Counted from the first letter of the stretch, positions 8,584-18,652 are shown. The stretch: 54,793 bases of DNA from an uncultured Planctomycetota bacterium (GCA_900696685.1 CAADHA010000048.1:1-54793), one strand, 5' to 3'. Notes: generated from the sequence alone by a model not told the origin. A program made the numbers and translations.

Positions 8584-9606
8584 TCACCCGATGCCTCCCG
8601 GCGCCCCGTGCCGCGGCCGGGTGCCCCGGGCCGGCGAATCTTCCTCCGCCAGCCACGCCGCCAGATCGCGGATCGTCTGCTCGAGTGTTCTCCTGGGCTC
8701 AAAGCCCGTCGCCCTCTTCAGGCGAGTCAGGTCGGGTTGACGCACGGCGACGTCCTCGAACCCCGCCTCATACGCCTGTTCATAGGGCACCATCTCGATG
8801 CGGCTGTCGCTGTCCAGCACGCGGATCACCATCTCCGCCAGCTCGCGGATGCTCACCAGCCGGTCGCCGCCGACGTTGAAGACACCCCCGGCATTCGCCT
8901 CGCCGCGCAGCAGGACCGGCAGCACCTCGGCCACGTCGCGCACATCGCAGAAGCACCGCTGCTGCGTCCCATCGCCGAACACGCGCAGCGCCTCGCCCCG
9001 CATCGCCGCACCGACAAAACGCGGAAGCACCATCCCCCATACCCCCGACTGCCGCGGCCCCACCGTGTTGAAGAAACGCGCGATCACCACTTTCGTCCCA
9101 TGCCGCTGCCGGTGGTTCAGCGCGACAAACTCATCCATCCCCTTCGCATAGGCATACGACCAGCGCGTCATCGTCGTCGGCCCATACACCACGTCATCCT
9201 CCTCGCGGAAGGGCACGCGCTCCGACTTGCCGTACACCTCGCTCGAAGACGCGATCAGCACCGGGCAACTCCACTGCCTCGCCGCCTCCAGCACCGCCCT
9301 CGTGTTGCGCAGGCTCCCTTCGATCACCTCGCTGGGCTGCCGCAACACAAGGTCCACGCCCACCGCCGCCGCCAGGTGGTAAATCTCATCGATCCGGCCA
9401 CGCCGCGCCGCCTCCGCCGTCCCTTCCGCCGCGCCGGACTCGATCAACTCGACGACATTGCGGGGCAGGCGGGCCAGGTTGCCGACGTGCCCCGTCGAGA
9501 GGTCATCCACCACCACCACCACCACGCTCGACCCCGTGCCCACGAGGCGCTCCGCCAGGTGCGAGCCGATAAACCCCGCCCCCCCCGTGACCAGCACTCG
9601 CTTCAC
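8584..9606 (-). CDS. NAD-dependent epimerase/dehydratase (extended SDR)
   Basis: A 340-residue nucleotide-sugar epimerase or dehydratase. It has the Rossmann signature TGGAGFIGSHLAERL, the DDLSTGHVGNL NAD-ribose loop and the active site SSSEVYG plus YAYAKGMDE (YxxxK). The family includes UDP-glucose 4-epimerase and UDP-glucuronate decarboxylase; the exact reaction cannot be fixed. Its ATG overlaps the stop of the upstream kinase-like gene by four bases (ATGA), and the WecA-like gene begins two bases after its stop. Translation of the three is therefore probably coupled, and it likely makes a precursor for the exopolysaccharide. Confidence 0.9.
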   Translation of the reverse strand: MKRVLVTGGAGFIGSHLAERLVGTGSSVVVVVVDDLSTGHVGNLARLPRNVVELIESGAAEGTAEAARRGRIDEIYHLAAAVGVDLVLRQPSEVIEGSLRNTRAVLEAARQWSCPVLIASSSEVYGKSERVPFREEDDVVYGPTTMTRWSYAYAKGMDEFVALNHRQRHGTKVVIARFFNTVGPRQSGVWGMVLPRFVGAAMRGEALRVFGDGTQQRCFCDVRDVAEVLPVLLRGEANAGGVFNVGGDRLVSIRELAEMVIRVLDSDSRIEMVPYEQAYEAGFEDVAVRQPDLTRLKRATGFEPRRTLEQTIRDLAAWLAEEDSPARGTRPRHGAPGGIG

Positions 9607-11912
9607 TGCCCGAGCCTTCCCGCCGCGCCGCCTGGCCTCGCGTCCCGCTGATACGCCTCCATCTGCCGCAGATTCCGCTTCATATACCCGCCGGCCGCGC
9701 TGCGCACCGCGTTGATCACCACCCCCAGATGCTCCGGCCTGGCCTCACGCAACTGACCGATCAGCCGCGCCGCCAGGCCACGCTCCTCCTGCATCGCACG
9801 CACCACCAGCAGCGTCGCGTCCACGTGCTCGGCCAGCGTCAGCCAGTCCCCGGCCACCACCGCCGCCGGCGAATCCACCAGCACTACGTCAAACTTCTGC
9901 TTCGCCTCCCCCATGATCCGCGCCAATCGAGGCGTCGTGAGCAGCTCGACCGCCCGGTGCCCCTCGCTCCCTGCCGTCAGCACCGACACCTTCTCCACGC
10001 GGCAGTCCTGCACCGCCTGCTCCAGCGAAGCCGCCCCGCTGAGCACGTCGCCCAGCCCCGGACCCGCCGCCACGCCGAACACCTCCGCCAGCCGAGGCCG
10101 GCGGAAGTTGCCGTCCACCACCAGCACCCGCCGTTCGCTGCCCGCAAAGGACGCCGCCACGTTCGACAGCACCGTCGTCGCACCCGAACCGGCCTGCGCA
10201 CCCACCACCAGCAGCACCCGATGCCCGCTCTCGTTCATACGCCTGGCCAGCCCGGCATACAGGCTCCGGAAGGCCTCGGCCAGCACCGATCGCGTCGCGT
10301 CGACAACCGCCAGTTCCGGGCGGAGGTTGATCGCCGCCAGCACGCCGCCCGACGGCCTCGCCGCCAGGGCGTCAATCGAAGCCAGGCGCGACAAACCCCT
10401 GCCCTCGCCCCCGTGCGGAATGACGCCGGCGACTCGTCCATGGGGCAAAAGGGCGATGCACCCGGGCCCCCGAAGCCTGCGGTCGAGCACCTCGCGCCCA
10501 AACACCCCCCCCGTCACCAGCCCCCCGCACAGCACCACCCCCAAAGGCAGCATCAACGCCAGCCTCGGAAAATAAAGCGACCCCTCCGCCTCCGGCCGCT
10601 GGGTCAGTTTTGCCGCCAGGGTTCGTTCCATGGAGGCGACCATGACGGCCTGGGCGATCGTGGCATCCAGTGTCGCCAGTTGCTCCTGGACAGCCGCCAA
10701 CTCGGATTTCTTGTTGTTGACCCACTCGACGGCCTTGAGCAGGTCGTTCAGTCTCGCCTCACTCGCCGCTCGCTCCTGCTCGAGTTGTGCGAGAATCTGC
10801 TGGAGGCTCTGGATGGCATTGCGGGCCGACTCGACCTGCGCCAGGAAATTGCGCCTCATCACTGAATCGAGTTCCGTTTCGAGTTCCGTCTCGGCGGCGG
10901 AGAGGCGCTCCTGGAGGCGCTTGATGGTGAGGTGCTCGGCCCCGAATCGCTGCAGCGCGTTGCGCAGGTCGGTCCGCAGCATGATGGTCTCACCCTCGAG
11001 GCGCACGATGTTCGGATCCTGCCGCGCCAGCGCACGCTCGCTGTCGTTGAAGACCAGGCTGGGTTGAGAAAGCCGGTCGTTGGCCGCGCTGAGCGAGGCG
11101 ACCATCATGCCCATCTCGGCCATGCGCTGGTTGATCGCCTGCCGCACGAGGGCCAGGGCCATCGCCTGGTCGGAGTCCTGGACATTGAGGTTGATCTTCT
11201 CTCGTTCGATGCGCGTGGCGATCTCATCGTTGAGCGTCTGGATGCGGCGCTGGAGCGCTTCCTTCTGCGTGGTGAAGGGCGCCTCGACGTCTCGCAGCGC
11301 ATCGACCTTCCGCCGCGTGATGTCGCGCTGATACTCGTTGTTGATCGCCGTGAGGATCGTAACGAGGTCTTCCTTCTTGCGCCCGCGGATCTGCAACTGG
11401 ATCAGGAAGGTGCTGCCGAAGGAAGCGCGCACGCGGTCCTGGAGGTCGGACAGCGCGTTCTCCATCTGGATGTTGCCCGACTCGTCCATGAAGGGCTTGA
11501 TCCAGTCGGTGCGGCGGACTTCGGGCGACGAAATGGCCGGTCTGAGAACGTTGGTGCCGGTCATCATCGCCGCCGCGGTCGCGATCGACCGGTCCATCAT
11601 TTCACCGGTCACGCTGGCGAGTTCATCCACTGAGCCGGCCTCGCGCTTGGGCTGGTTTACCTCCCAGACCGTCGTTGCGGAATAGATGGGCATTGTCCAT
11701 GCGATGAGATAGTGCGCCGCAACGCCGAGCACCGCCCCGACGACCACGCTCAGCGCAATCCACCACATGTACTGCCTCAACACGCGGATCGGATCGATCG
11801 TGGTCACGGCGGCGCCGGCGCGCGGCGTCGAGGCCGCCGGGCGCGGGGCGCGCGGGCCGCCGGGCGGGCGCTGTGTCGAGGGCGAGGTGCTCGATGTCTG
11901 AATGCTCGTCAT
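9603..11912 (-). CDS. Wzz-type chain-length protein fused to a tyrosine-kinase-like ATPase with altered Walker A
   Basis: A 769-residue inner-membrane protein of the Wzz plus BY-kinase type that controls exopolysaccharide chain length and export. The first membrane segment is at YMWWIALSVVVGAVLG, then a long periplasmic coiled coil, a second segment LALMLPLGVVLCGGLV, and a cytoplasmic ATPase domain. Walker A' (VVDGNFRRP) and Walker B (VVLVDSPA) are intact. Walker A reads GAQAGSGATT, with alanine (codon 10181-10179) where the catalytic lysine is expected. The C-terminus has only two tyrosines rather than a tyrosine cluster. It may bind nucleotide poorly or act as a pseudokinase. The start is the ATG at 11912, eleven codons into the longest frame. 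Confidence 0.88.
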   Translation of the reverse strand: MTSIQTSSTSPSTQRPPGGPRAPRPAASTPRAGAAVTTIDPIRVLRQYMWWIALSVVVGAVLGVAAHYLIAWTMPIYSATTVWEVNQPKREAGSVDELASVTGEMMDRSIATAAAMMTGTNVLRPAISSPEVRRTDWIKPFMDESGNIQMENALSDLQDRVRASFGSTFLIQLQIRGRKKEDLVTILTAINNEYQRDITRRKVDALRDVEAPFTTQKEALQRRIQTLNDEIATRIEREKINLNVQDSDQAMALALVRQAINQRMAEMGMMVASLSAANDRLSQPSLVFNDSERALARQDPNIVRLEGETIMLRTDLRNALQRFGAEHLTIKRLQERLSAAETELETELDSVMRRNFLAQVESARNAIQSLQQILAQLEQERAASEARLNDLLKAVEWVNNKKSELAAVQEQLATLDATIAQAVMVASMERTLAAKLTQRPEAEGSLYFPRLALMLPLGVVLCGGLVTGGVFGREVLDRRLRGPGCIALLPHGRVAGVIPHGGEGRGLSRLASIDALAARPSGGVLAAINLRPELAVVDATRSVLAEAFRSLYAGLARRMNESGHRVLLVVGAQAGSGATTVLSNVAASFAGSERRVLVVDGNFRRPRLAEVFGVAAGPGLGDVLSGAASLEQAVQDCRVEKVSVLTAGSEGHRAVELLTTPRLARIMGEAKQKFDVVLVDSPAAVVAGDWLTLAEHVDATLLVVRAMQEERGLAARLIGQLREARPEHLGVVINAVRSAAGGYMKRNLRQMEAYQRDARPGGAAGRLGQ

Positions 11913-11975
11913 TCGCGCTTCCCTTCTTTTCCACCCGATCACTCATCGGCCAACCACAGTCTCAGGTCTCGACGC

Positions 11976-14900
11976 TCAATTGTCCAGGCGCCTGAGAATC
12001 TCGTCAATATCTCTGATCCGCTCAGTCTGGTTCTGCTGCTGGGCCAGTGTGCGGGCCCGGCTGAGTTCTCGCCGGGCGGCTTCCTTCTCGCCCCGTGCGG
12101 CCAGCACCTCGCCCAAATGCATGCGCGTACCGGACTGCTCCTCCCGGTCAATGCTCTCGCGGAGGATGCGCTCCGCGTCTTCGAGCCGGCCGTTGCGAAA
12201 CAGCACATAACCATAGGTATCGAGCAGGGTCGGGTCGGTGGGGCTTGACTCATGTGCGCGGCGGGCAAAGGGGAGGGCCTCTGCCGGCTGATTGAGGTCG
12301 CGAGCCAGGACGTAGGCCAGGTTGTTGAGCGTCGCGAAGTGCGCCGGCTCGACTTCCAGTATCCACCGCCACGAATCCGCAGCCTCGGCATGGCTGCCGG
12401 CCGCGTACTGGGCCGTGGCGAGCATCCAGCCGACTTCGCGCTGGAGGCGCACCGTGCGCTCCTCTCCGCGCGGCATTGTCCGGATGCGGTCTCGCGCGGA
12501 GGCCATGCGGCTGAGTCCGCCGCTGCGCAGCCCGGCCGGGTCTGCCGCGCCGCTCTTCCCCGCCGCCGTATGCATGGCATTGCCCAGCAGCGCCTCAAGC
12601 CATGGATCGTTCGAATCCGGGAACGACTCGGCCACGAGTGCGGCGTAACGGCCTGCGGGCGCGACGGCTTCCAGCGCCTCGAACCACTCTCTCATCAGCG
12701 CATCACGCTGAGCGACATCTGCTTCAGCGAGGACCATCGCCCCGGCCCCTCGCAGCGTATCAACGGCCGCATCGCCCTGCCCGGCCAGCGCCTGAGCCTG
12801 CGCCAACAGCATCCGGAGCGAGGGCAGGTGCCCGACTTCGGCCTCGAACTGGCGGTACAACTGGATCACCTGCGCTGCGCGCGGCGTGCGCAGCGCCAGC
12901 CAGGCCTCGGCGAGTTTCCGAAGGCGGTTGGCGCTGGGCTGCTTCTCGAACGCCAGGCCGTAGTGGTTCGCGTACTGCTCGGGCGGCGCACCGAGGTTGC
13001 GCTCCAGGTCTCCCTGAATCTCGTGCCAGGCTCCTCGTTTCGGATCAAGGGCCATGGCCTGCTCGATGAGCACCTGCGCCTGCGTGAGCTCGCGCCGCGA
13101 GTAGAGCAACTCGACGAGCTGGCTGCGAATGTCTTCAGCGCGCGGGTTGATGTCGAGGATGCGCCTCCATGCTTCGATCAGGCCTGACACGTCGGGATCG
13201 GGGCGGCCCGTCCGCGGGTCGCGCCGGTGCCTTGCGAGGTCCACCAGCGCCATCAGCGGCGCCTCGTTGGACGGATTCAACTGGAGCGCCTGCTCCACGT
13301 CGGCCCGTACGCGCACCGCCCGGTCGTCCTCGGCCGCCTCGATGATGCGCGCAACATTGAATCGGGCGCGCGCCGCATAGGTGCGGCTGTCCTGGGGATA
13401 GCGCGCCACCGCTTCGTTGAAGGCGTTCTCCGCCGCGCGGAAATCCCGGCTCTGGTACGCCAGTTCACCTCGCAGCAGGGCGGTCTCGATGCTCGATCCG
13501 TGCGCCTTTTCATGTGCATCCAGAACTGCGCCGGCGCGGCGGCGATGTTCCGCCGCCGACTTCGCGTCGCTCGCATGGTCGCGACGCGCCAGCACAAGGT
13601 GCAGGTTCACCAGTTGGATGCTCAGCGCCGCGATCTCGCTCCCGCCGCTCAGTGCCCGTTCGTACGCCTCGAGCGCTTCGTCCATGCGGCTGAGCGCGAG
13701 GTAGATCTCTCCCAGCGCCCGGTCGGCCTCGCGCCGCACAGGGTCCTGAAATGAGATTGCCTCGCGCGCAGTCGTGATGGCCTCCTCGGGCATAGAGGAG
13801 TCGATGTAGTACTGCGTCAGCGCGAGCAGCGCGAGCGTCATCAGGTCGTTCGGGTGGGCCGGTTCGGCGCGGATGAATTCGAGCAGCACATCGCGCCCCT
13901 CGTTGATGCGGCCCTGGCGACGGTGCCAGTCGGCGCGGGCCTGGGCCAGGCGGAGCCGATCCGCGGGTGGAGCAGGGTCGAGGGAGTCGAGGATCGAGCC
14001 CGCCTCGTCGTATCGTTCCAGCGTTTCGCAGAGGTTCACCAGGCTCAGCGCATTGTCGAGGTCCGAGGGGTCCGTGCTGAAGGTACGTCGGCGAAGCGCA
14101 AGGACGGTTTCGGCGTTGCCGTGGCGGGCTTCGAGTTCGAGCCAGGCTTCTCGCACGGCCGGGTCCGCAGGGGCGGCCAGACGGGCTTTGCGGAGCGTCA
14201 CGAGCGCGTCCTGCGGCTGGGCGCGGCGCAGCTGGACGCGGGCCAGTTCCTTGAGCGTGGCGACGTGATTGGGTTCACGCTCCAGCGACTTCGTCAGCGC
14301 CTCCGTCGCGGCCACGAGGTTTCCAGCCTGTGCGTGGGTGGCGCCGAGGAGGCGCCAGGGGGTGGAGTCGTAGGGTTTCAGGGACGTGGCCTGCGTCAGC
14401 GTCGTCAGGGCCGCCTGCGTCTGCCCTGTTCTCAGCTCCAGTCGCGCCTTGTACGTCAAGCCACCTGCAAGGTCCGCATTCGTCCGCGACGCCTCCGACG
14501 CCAGAGAGCGGGCCCGCGCCAGGTCGTCGCGCTCGAGCGCAGCCTGGAAGTCGTGCTCCAGGATCGCCGGGTGGGTGGGGTTGAGCAGGCGCGCGGCGTC
14601 GAGGTGCGCCGCCGCCGCCTCGGACAGGCCATACGAGGCGCAAAGACGCCATTTCTCGAGGTGCGACTCGAGGGGCGTCAGCCCCGGACGGGCGTCGACG
14701 ATGCTCAGGAGGATCGGCTCGAGGCTCGCGCCACGGATTGAGGCGTCCAGCAGACGCCAGTTGTTAAGCAGGTCGGGCGATGGCAGGGGGGCTTTCTCGA
14801 GGATCGAGAGGGCTGCCTGCGTGTGCAAGAGGGCCTGATCGCGGTTCCCTTCGAGGTGCTCGAGGCGGGCCAGTTCGTAGAGGACGGCGAGGGCGGAGGC

Positions 14901-16736
14901 CAAGGCGGCGCCGGGCGGCAGGGAGGAGAGGTCGGCGGGGAGGTGCGCGGCCAGCAGAAGCCGCGCCTCGTTGGGCTTGTCCTGGGCGAGCGCCTCACGG
15001 GCGCTGAGAATGGCGGCGAGGACGGGATCTGTTACGGAGGCGGGGTCGGGGTGCTCGCGGGAGGCGGCGAGGCTGTTGCGGAGTTGGGCGGTGGCGGGGT
15101 CGTCGGGTGCGACTTCGATGAGGCGGTTGAGTGTTTGCCCGGCCCGATCGAGGTTGCGGCCGGCGAGGTCGAGCGTGATGAGCGAGCGGAGGATGGGGGG
15201 GTGGGAGGCGGAGGTGAGCTGGTTGGCCTGCTGGAGGAAGTCGTAGGCAGCGCCGGGCTGATTGGTGAGCTGGAGGGCGGTGGCGAGGTCGATGAGGGCG
15301 GTGAGGCGCTGGGTGGTGGGGATGCTGCGTCGTCCGACGGCGGTGAGGAAGTGGTTGAGGCGGCTGGCTGCGAGGCCCGGCTGACGGTCGGCGAGCGCGA
15401 AGCGTCCTTCGAGGTAGGGGATGTTTTCGTCTGTTTCGGAGACGAGGGCGCGGTAGGCGTTGAGGCGGTTCTGGGCCTGGGTGCGGGCCTCGGCGAGGGC
15501 CTGGGCGTCGGCCGGGTCGGTGCGCACCCAGCGTTCGATGTCCATGTCGAACTGGGCCATGACGGCGAGGGGCCGAGTGGAGAAGAGTTGTACGGAGAGG
15601 AGGCTGACGGGGAGGTTGGGGCTGTCGATGAGGGACTGGAAGGCCTGCATGGCCTGTTCGCGCTTGCCGGCCATGGCGAGGAAGCGGGCGCGGTCGTAGC
15701 GCAGTTGGGGGTGATCGGGTGTTCCGGCGAGGGCGTGCTCGACGAGGCGGGCAGCGCGCTCGACGCTTGCGGCGCGATCGTCCGAGGCCCAGATCATGTT
15801 GTTGGCGAGGCGGCGGACGATCCACGGCGCCAGCGAGTCCTGGGTGAGAGCGAGTTGCTCGGCCTGGGCGATGGTGCGGCGGTACTGGGCCATCGCGTCG
15901 GTGGAGATGTCGGGCAGATCGCGTTCGTAAGCGGCATAGGCGAGGTGGCACTCGGCCAGGGTGTGAAGGATGAGCACGTCGGCGGGGTGACTGGCGAGGT
16001 GGGCGGAGGCGATGGTGCGCGCTTCGTCGATCCGGGCGAGGGCTTCGCGCGTTTTGGACTGGCCCGCGAGGTCGGCGGCGTCGTAGAGGTGCCAGCGGAT
16101 CAGGGCCTCGACGGCGAGGGAGTCGGCGTCCGGCGAATCTGCGTCATGCTTGAGGCACCGCAGCAGGTCGGCCCTGGCCTGCTCGCGCAGAGACTTCTCC
16201 AACCCCGCCTCGCGCATTCGGTAGGCGCCGGCGATGCCCCGGAAGCGGTACGCGGCCTCCCACAGCGGATTGTCATCGCTCGCCGGTCGGCTGCGCAGCA
16301 TCGTCTCCGTCTCCGCCGCAAGCAGCGCCGCATCTCGCGAGGAAGGCTCCGGCAGCGACGCCGTCAGGATGTGCGTCAGCCAGTCGATGTGATACTGAGG
16401 CTCGAAGGCACGAATCTCCGTCTTCTTCTTCATGATGCTGGCGGACTTCTGATACAGCGTCAGCGCCTCGATCGAGTTCTCCGGCACGACGCGCTCGATG
16501 GCGCCGCGCCACAGATCGAGCAGGTCGATGTTGGCCTGGTCCTTGTAGACGGCCTTGGAGTAGTACTCTTCGGCTCCGCGCCAGTCGCCCGCCGCCGCCG
16601 CCGTGTCGCCTCGCTGCCGGTAGAACTCCGCGGTCCGGCGCAGGGACAGAAACGCCACTGCCACCACCACCGCCGCGCCGAGCGCCACGGCGCCCAGGAG
16701 TGGTATGACGACTTTCAGATTGATGCGAGCGGCCAT
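11976..16736 (-). CDS. Giant TPR-repeat protein of the exosortase/exopolysaccharide locus
   Basis: A 1586-residue protein with one N-terminal membrane anchor (VVIPLLGAVALGAAVVVAVA, about residues 9-28), then almost continuous tetratricopeptide-like helical repeats. Examples include GDWRGAEEYYSKAV near the start and EALPFARRAHESSPTDPTLL near the end. It is anchored in the inner membrane, with the repeats probably in the periplasm. Exosortase loci often carry a large TPR protein, thought to act in secretion or assembly of exopolysaccharide; that role is inferred here from position. It lies between the exosortase gene (65-base gap) and the chain-length gene (63-base gap). It is longer than the usual roughly 900-residue TPR partner. 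Confidence 0.85.
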   Translation of the reverse strand: MAARINLKVVIPLLGAVALGAAVVVAVAFLSLRRTAEFYRQRGDTAAAAGDWRGAEEYYSKAVYKDQANIDLLDLWRGAIERVVPENSIEALTLYQKSASIMKKKTEIRAFEPQYHIDWLTHILTASLPEPSSRDAALLAAETETMLRSRPASDDNPLWEAAYRFRGIAGAYRMREAGLEKSLREQARADLLRCLKHDADSPDADSLAVEALIRWHLYDAADLAGQSKTREALARIDEARTIASAHLASHPADVLILHTLAECHLAYAAYERDLPDISTDAMAQYRRTIAQAEQLALTQDSLAPWIVRRLANNMIWASDDRAASVERAARLVEHALAGTPDHPQLRYDRARFLAMAGKREQAMQAFQSLIDSPNLPVSLLSVQLFSTRPLAVMAQFDMDIERWVRTDPADAQALAEARTQAQNRLNAYRALVSETDENIPYLEGRFALADRQPGLAASRLNHFLTAVGRRSIPTTQRLTALIDLATALQLTNQPGAAYDFLQQANQLTSASHPPILRSLITLDLAGRNLDRAGQTLNRLIEVAPDDPATAQLRNSLAASREHPDPASVTDPVLAAILSAREALAQDKPNEARLLLAAHLPADLSSLPPGAALASALAVLYELARLEHLEGNRDQALLHTQAALSILEKAPLPSPDLLNNWRLLDASIRGASLEPILLSIVDARPGLTPLESHLEKWRLCASYGLSEAAAAHLDAARLLNPTHPAILEHDFQAALERDDLARARSLASEASRTNADLAGGLTYKARLELRTGQTQAALTTLTQATSLKPYDSTPWRLLGATHAQAGNLVAATEALTKSLEREPNHVATLKELARVQLRRAQPQDALVTLRKARLAAPADPAVREAWLELEARHGNAETVLALRRRTFSTDPSDLDNALSLVNLCETLERYDEAGSILDSLDPAPPADRLRLAQARADWHRRQGRINEGRDVLLEFIRAEPAHPNDLMTLALLALTQYYIDSSMPEEAITTAREAISFQDPVRREADRALGEIYLALSRMDEALEAYERALSGGSEIAALSIQLVNLHLVLARRDHASDAKSAAEHRRRAGAVLDAHEKAHGSSIETALLRGELAYQSRDFRAAENAFNEAVARYPQDSRTYAARARFNVARIIEAAEDDRAVRVRADVEQALQLNPSNEAPLMALVDLARHRRDPRTGRPDPDVSGLIEAWRRILDINPRAEDIRSQLVELLYSRRELTQAQVLIEQAMALDPKRGAWHEIQGDLERNLGAPPEQYANHYGLAFEKQPSANRLRKLAEAWLALRTPRAAQVIQLYRQFEAEVGHLPSLRMLLAQAQALAGQGDAAVDTLRGAGAMVLAEADVAQRDALMREWFEALEAVAPAGRYAALVAESFPDSNDPWLEALLGNAMHTAAGKSGAADPAGLRSGGLSRMASARDRIRTMPRGEERTVRLQREVGWMLATAQYAAGSHAEAADSWRWILEVEPAHFATLNNLAYVLARDLNQPAEALPFARRAHESSPTDPTLLDTYGYVLFRNGRLEDAERILRESIDREEQSGTRMHLGEVLAARGEKEAARRELSRARTLAQQQNQTERIRDIDEILRRLDN

Positions 16737-16801
16737 GCTCTGCCTTTCGTTCTGCGACTGTCAGTCGGCAGCCGGTCGAATCGTCGCGGCTGCCCGATTA
16801 C

Positions 16802-18652
16802 TCATCTCTTGCTTTCCGGGTCGCGGCTCTCTGTGCCCATGGGCCAGCGACCCTGCTCGACCTCCCACCAGTCGGGCAGGCAGGCCATCAGGTCCGGCAA
16901 CATCACGGAGAGGAACTCCGATGCAACCTCGCCGAGTTCATGGCGGTCCACGGACCGCCCCGGATGCTGGTAGGTCAGCTGCACCTTGCAGTAGTAGGCG
17001 AAGCGTGACGACCGATCGTAGGCGAGCAGTCGCACGCCCTCGGGCGAGGATGTTGCTGAGCCGTTGGCGATGAAGAGGTATCCGGCGGCAATTGTCGATT
17101 CCGGAGCGCCCGGAGCCCAGTACTCCGCCGAGTTCAGGCGCAGTCCGCCCTCGCCGAAGCGCGGCATGCGGACGGCCTGCCGCGCCGAACCGGTCGTCAG
17201 CGCCATGCGGTAGCGCGACCGCCCCGTGCCGTCGTCGGACTCGATCATCGAGGCGGGATCGGGCCACCACAGCGCATCGTCGATCGTGAGCCGCACCGCC
17301 GTCGTCGTCGCCGATCGGGTCAGCCCCCCCCCGACGAAGCAGCGGTCGGGGATGTGCGGCACGGGATCGATCGACCCGGTGTAGTAGGCGATGTGCAGTT
17401 GCAGGAGGCCCGTCGAGGCGTCGCCGTCGCGCGCGTAGTGGCGCGTGAGGTATTCATCCGTGCCGAACTCGTCGATGAGTTCGGCGGAGATCACCTCGTC
17501 GCCTCCGACGGCTCTCCACGGGCCGGCCTGCATCGGCAGAGTGCTCAGCACGCCGCGCATCGGCACGGGCTCCTTGCGCAGGTAGACGCCCAGCGCGCGC
17601 TGGAGCGGCGCGAACGACAGCCCGCCTGCCAGCAGCGCGATGGCGGCTGCGGGCGCGAGCAGCGCCGATCCGCGGCCGCCGGCTCTCGCCATGCCCCCCC
17701 CTTGGGCCGCGCCGCCGAGACCAGCCGCCTTCGCGTCGGATCTCAACGGGCTGCCCGCCTTCTCCGCCTCTTCCGGAACGGGCACGACGATGTTGCGCAC
17801 AACCCACGCCAGGCCCATGTAGATCAGCAGCGCCGGGACGAGCCACAACGTGCCGATCAGAATGTGCGTGTCGCCTCGGGCCAGGTCGGGATTGAAGATG
17901 GACGCCACGCCCAGCGAAGCGACTCGCAGCACGTTGACGACGATTGCCACCGGAACGCCCATGAGAATCAGCGCCGCTCTCTGCCACCATGCTGTGCAGG
18001 TCAGGAACGCCATCGCCACTCCGAGCGCGATGAACGCGACGATCATCCGCATCCCCGAGCATGCCTCCGCGACGTTCAGCGGGATCGTCCGACCGTCGTG
18101 CGAGATCGTCAGCACCGTTCCCGTCAACTCCGTTTCGATCTGAAGCGCGTTGAGCAGATACCATGAGCCTTCCGAGGCCCAGACCTGGAGCGTCGGTGTA
18201 ACCTGCTGCAGCCACCGCTCAGGCGCCCGCACGCCCAGCGCGAGATACAGCATCGGGAACAGAAGCGCCCTCCAGAGCCGCGCGCCCAGCAGCAGCAGGA
18301 CCAGCCCCAGGAGCGTGAGGACCATCGCCGCGCCCTGGGCCGAATGGTTCGCCGTCGCGCGGAAGGCGAAGAAGAAATACGCGACCGCCCCGAAGAGCAC
18401 GATCGGCAGGCCCAGCCAGTTCACCCGCGCCGGGATGGTGAAGATTCGTCGGCGATGCTCATAGATGTAGTACGCCGAAATCAGCGGAATCAGGTACGCA
18501 TGCGACCAGTCCGGATCACGGCTGATGAGAATCTGCGTCCACAGGAAGTGGTGAAAGAAGATGCAGAAAGCGCCGCCCACCGCGAGGAGGCGCACCCACG
18601 CCCCCGGCGACAATGAAACCTCGGCATGGTGGGAGCCTGTTTGAGGTTGCAT
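16802..18652 (-). CDS. Exosortase fused to an EpsI domain
   Basis: A 616-residue membrane protein. The N-terminal part (about 20-295) has eight or so membrane segments and the exosortase catalytic triad: Cys198 in AEACSGMR, Arg243 in NVLRV and His263 in GDTHILIG. Exosortases are membrane transpeptidase-like enzymes that process PEP-CTERM tails. After a further membrane segment the C-terminal part (about 375-600) is an EpsI domain with its conserved HIPDRCFVGGG. In many bacteria EpsI is a separate protein beside XrtA-type exosortases; here the two are one chain. It is the first gene of the minus-strand exopolysaccharide operon. No PEP-CTERM substrate is visible in this window. Confidence 0.9.
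   Translation of the reverse strand: MQPQTGSHHAEVSLSPGAWVRLLAVGGAFCIFFHHFLWTQILISRDPDWSHAYLIPLISAYYIYEHRRRIFTIPARVNWLGLPIVLFGAVAYFFFAFRATANHSAQGAAMVLTLLGLVLLLLGARLWRALLFPMLYLALGVRAPERWLQQVTPTLQVWASEGSWYLLNALQIETELTGTVLTISHDGRTIPLNVAEACSGMRMIVAFIALGVAMAFLTCTAWWQRAALILMGVPVAIVVNVLRVASLGVASIFNPDLARGDTHILIGTLWLVPALLIYMGLAWVVRNIVVPVPEEAEKAGSPLRSDAKAAGLGGAAQGGGMARAGGRGSALLAPAAAIALLAGGLSFAPLQRALGVYLRKEPVPMRGVLSTLPMQAGPWRAVGGDEVISAELIDEFGTDEYLTRHYARDGDASTGLLQLHIAYYTGSIDPVPHIPDRCFVGGGLTRSATTTAVRLTIDDALWWPDPASMIESDDGTGRSRYRMALTTGSARQAVRMPRFGEGGLRLNSAEYWAPGAPESTIAAGYLFIANGSATSSPEGVRLLAYDRSSRFAYYCKVQLTYQHPGRSVDRHELGEVASEFLSVMLPDLMACLPDWWEVEQGRWPMGTESRDPESKR

Noticed and set aside
7455-8879. 474-residue plus-strand open frame opposite the WecA-like gene
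   Set aside because: It is made of Asp/His/Arg/Glu strings that mirror hydrophobic codons of a membrane protein. No domain is seen.
14823-16973. 716-residue plus-strand open frame opposite the TPR gene
   Set aside because: Its product is a monotonous Gly/Val/Glu/Arg mixture with no motifs. It is a high-GC mirror of the TPR gene, which has clear repeats and a membrane anchor.
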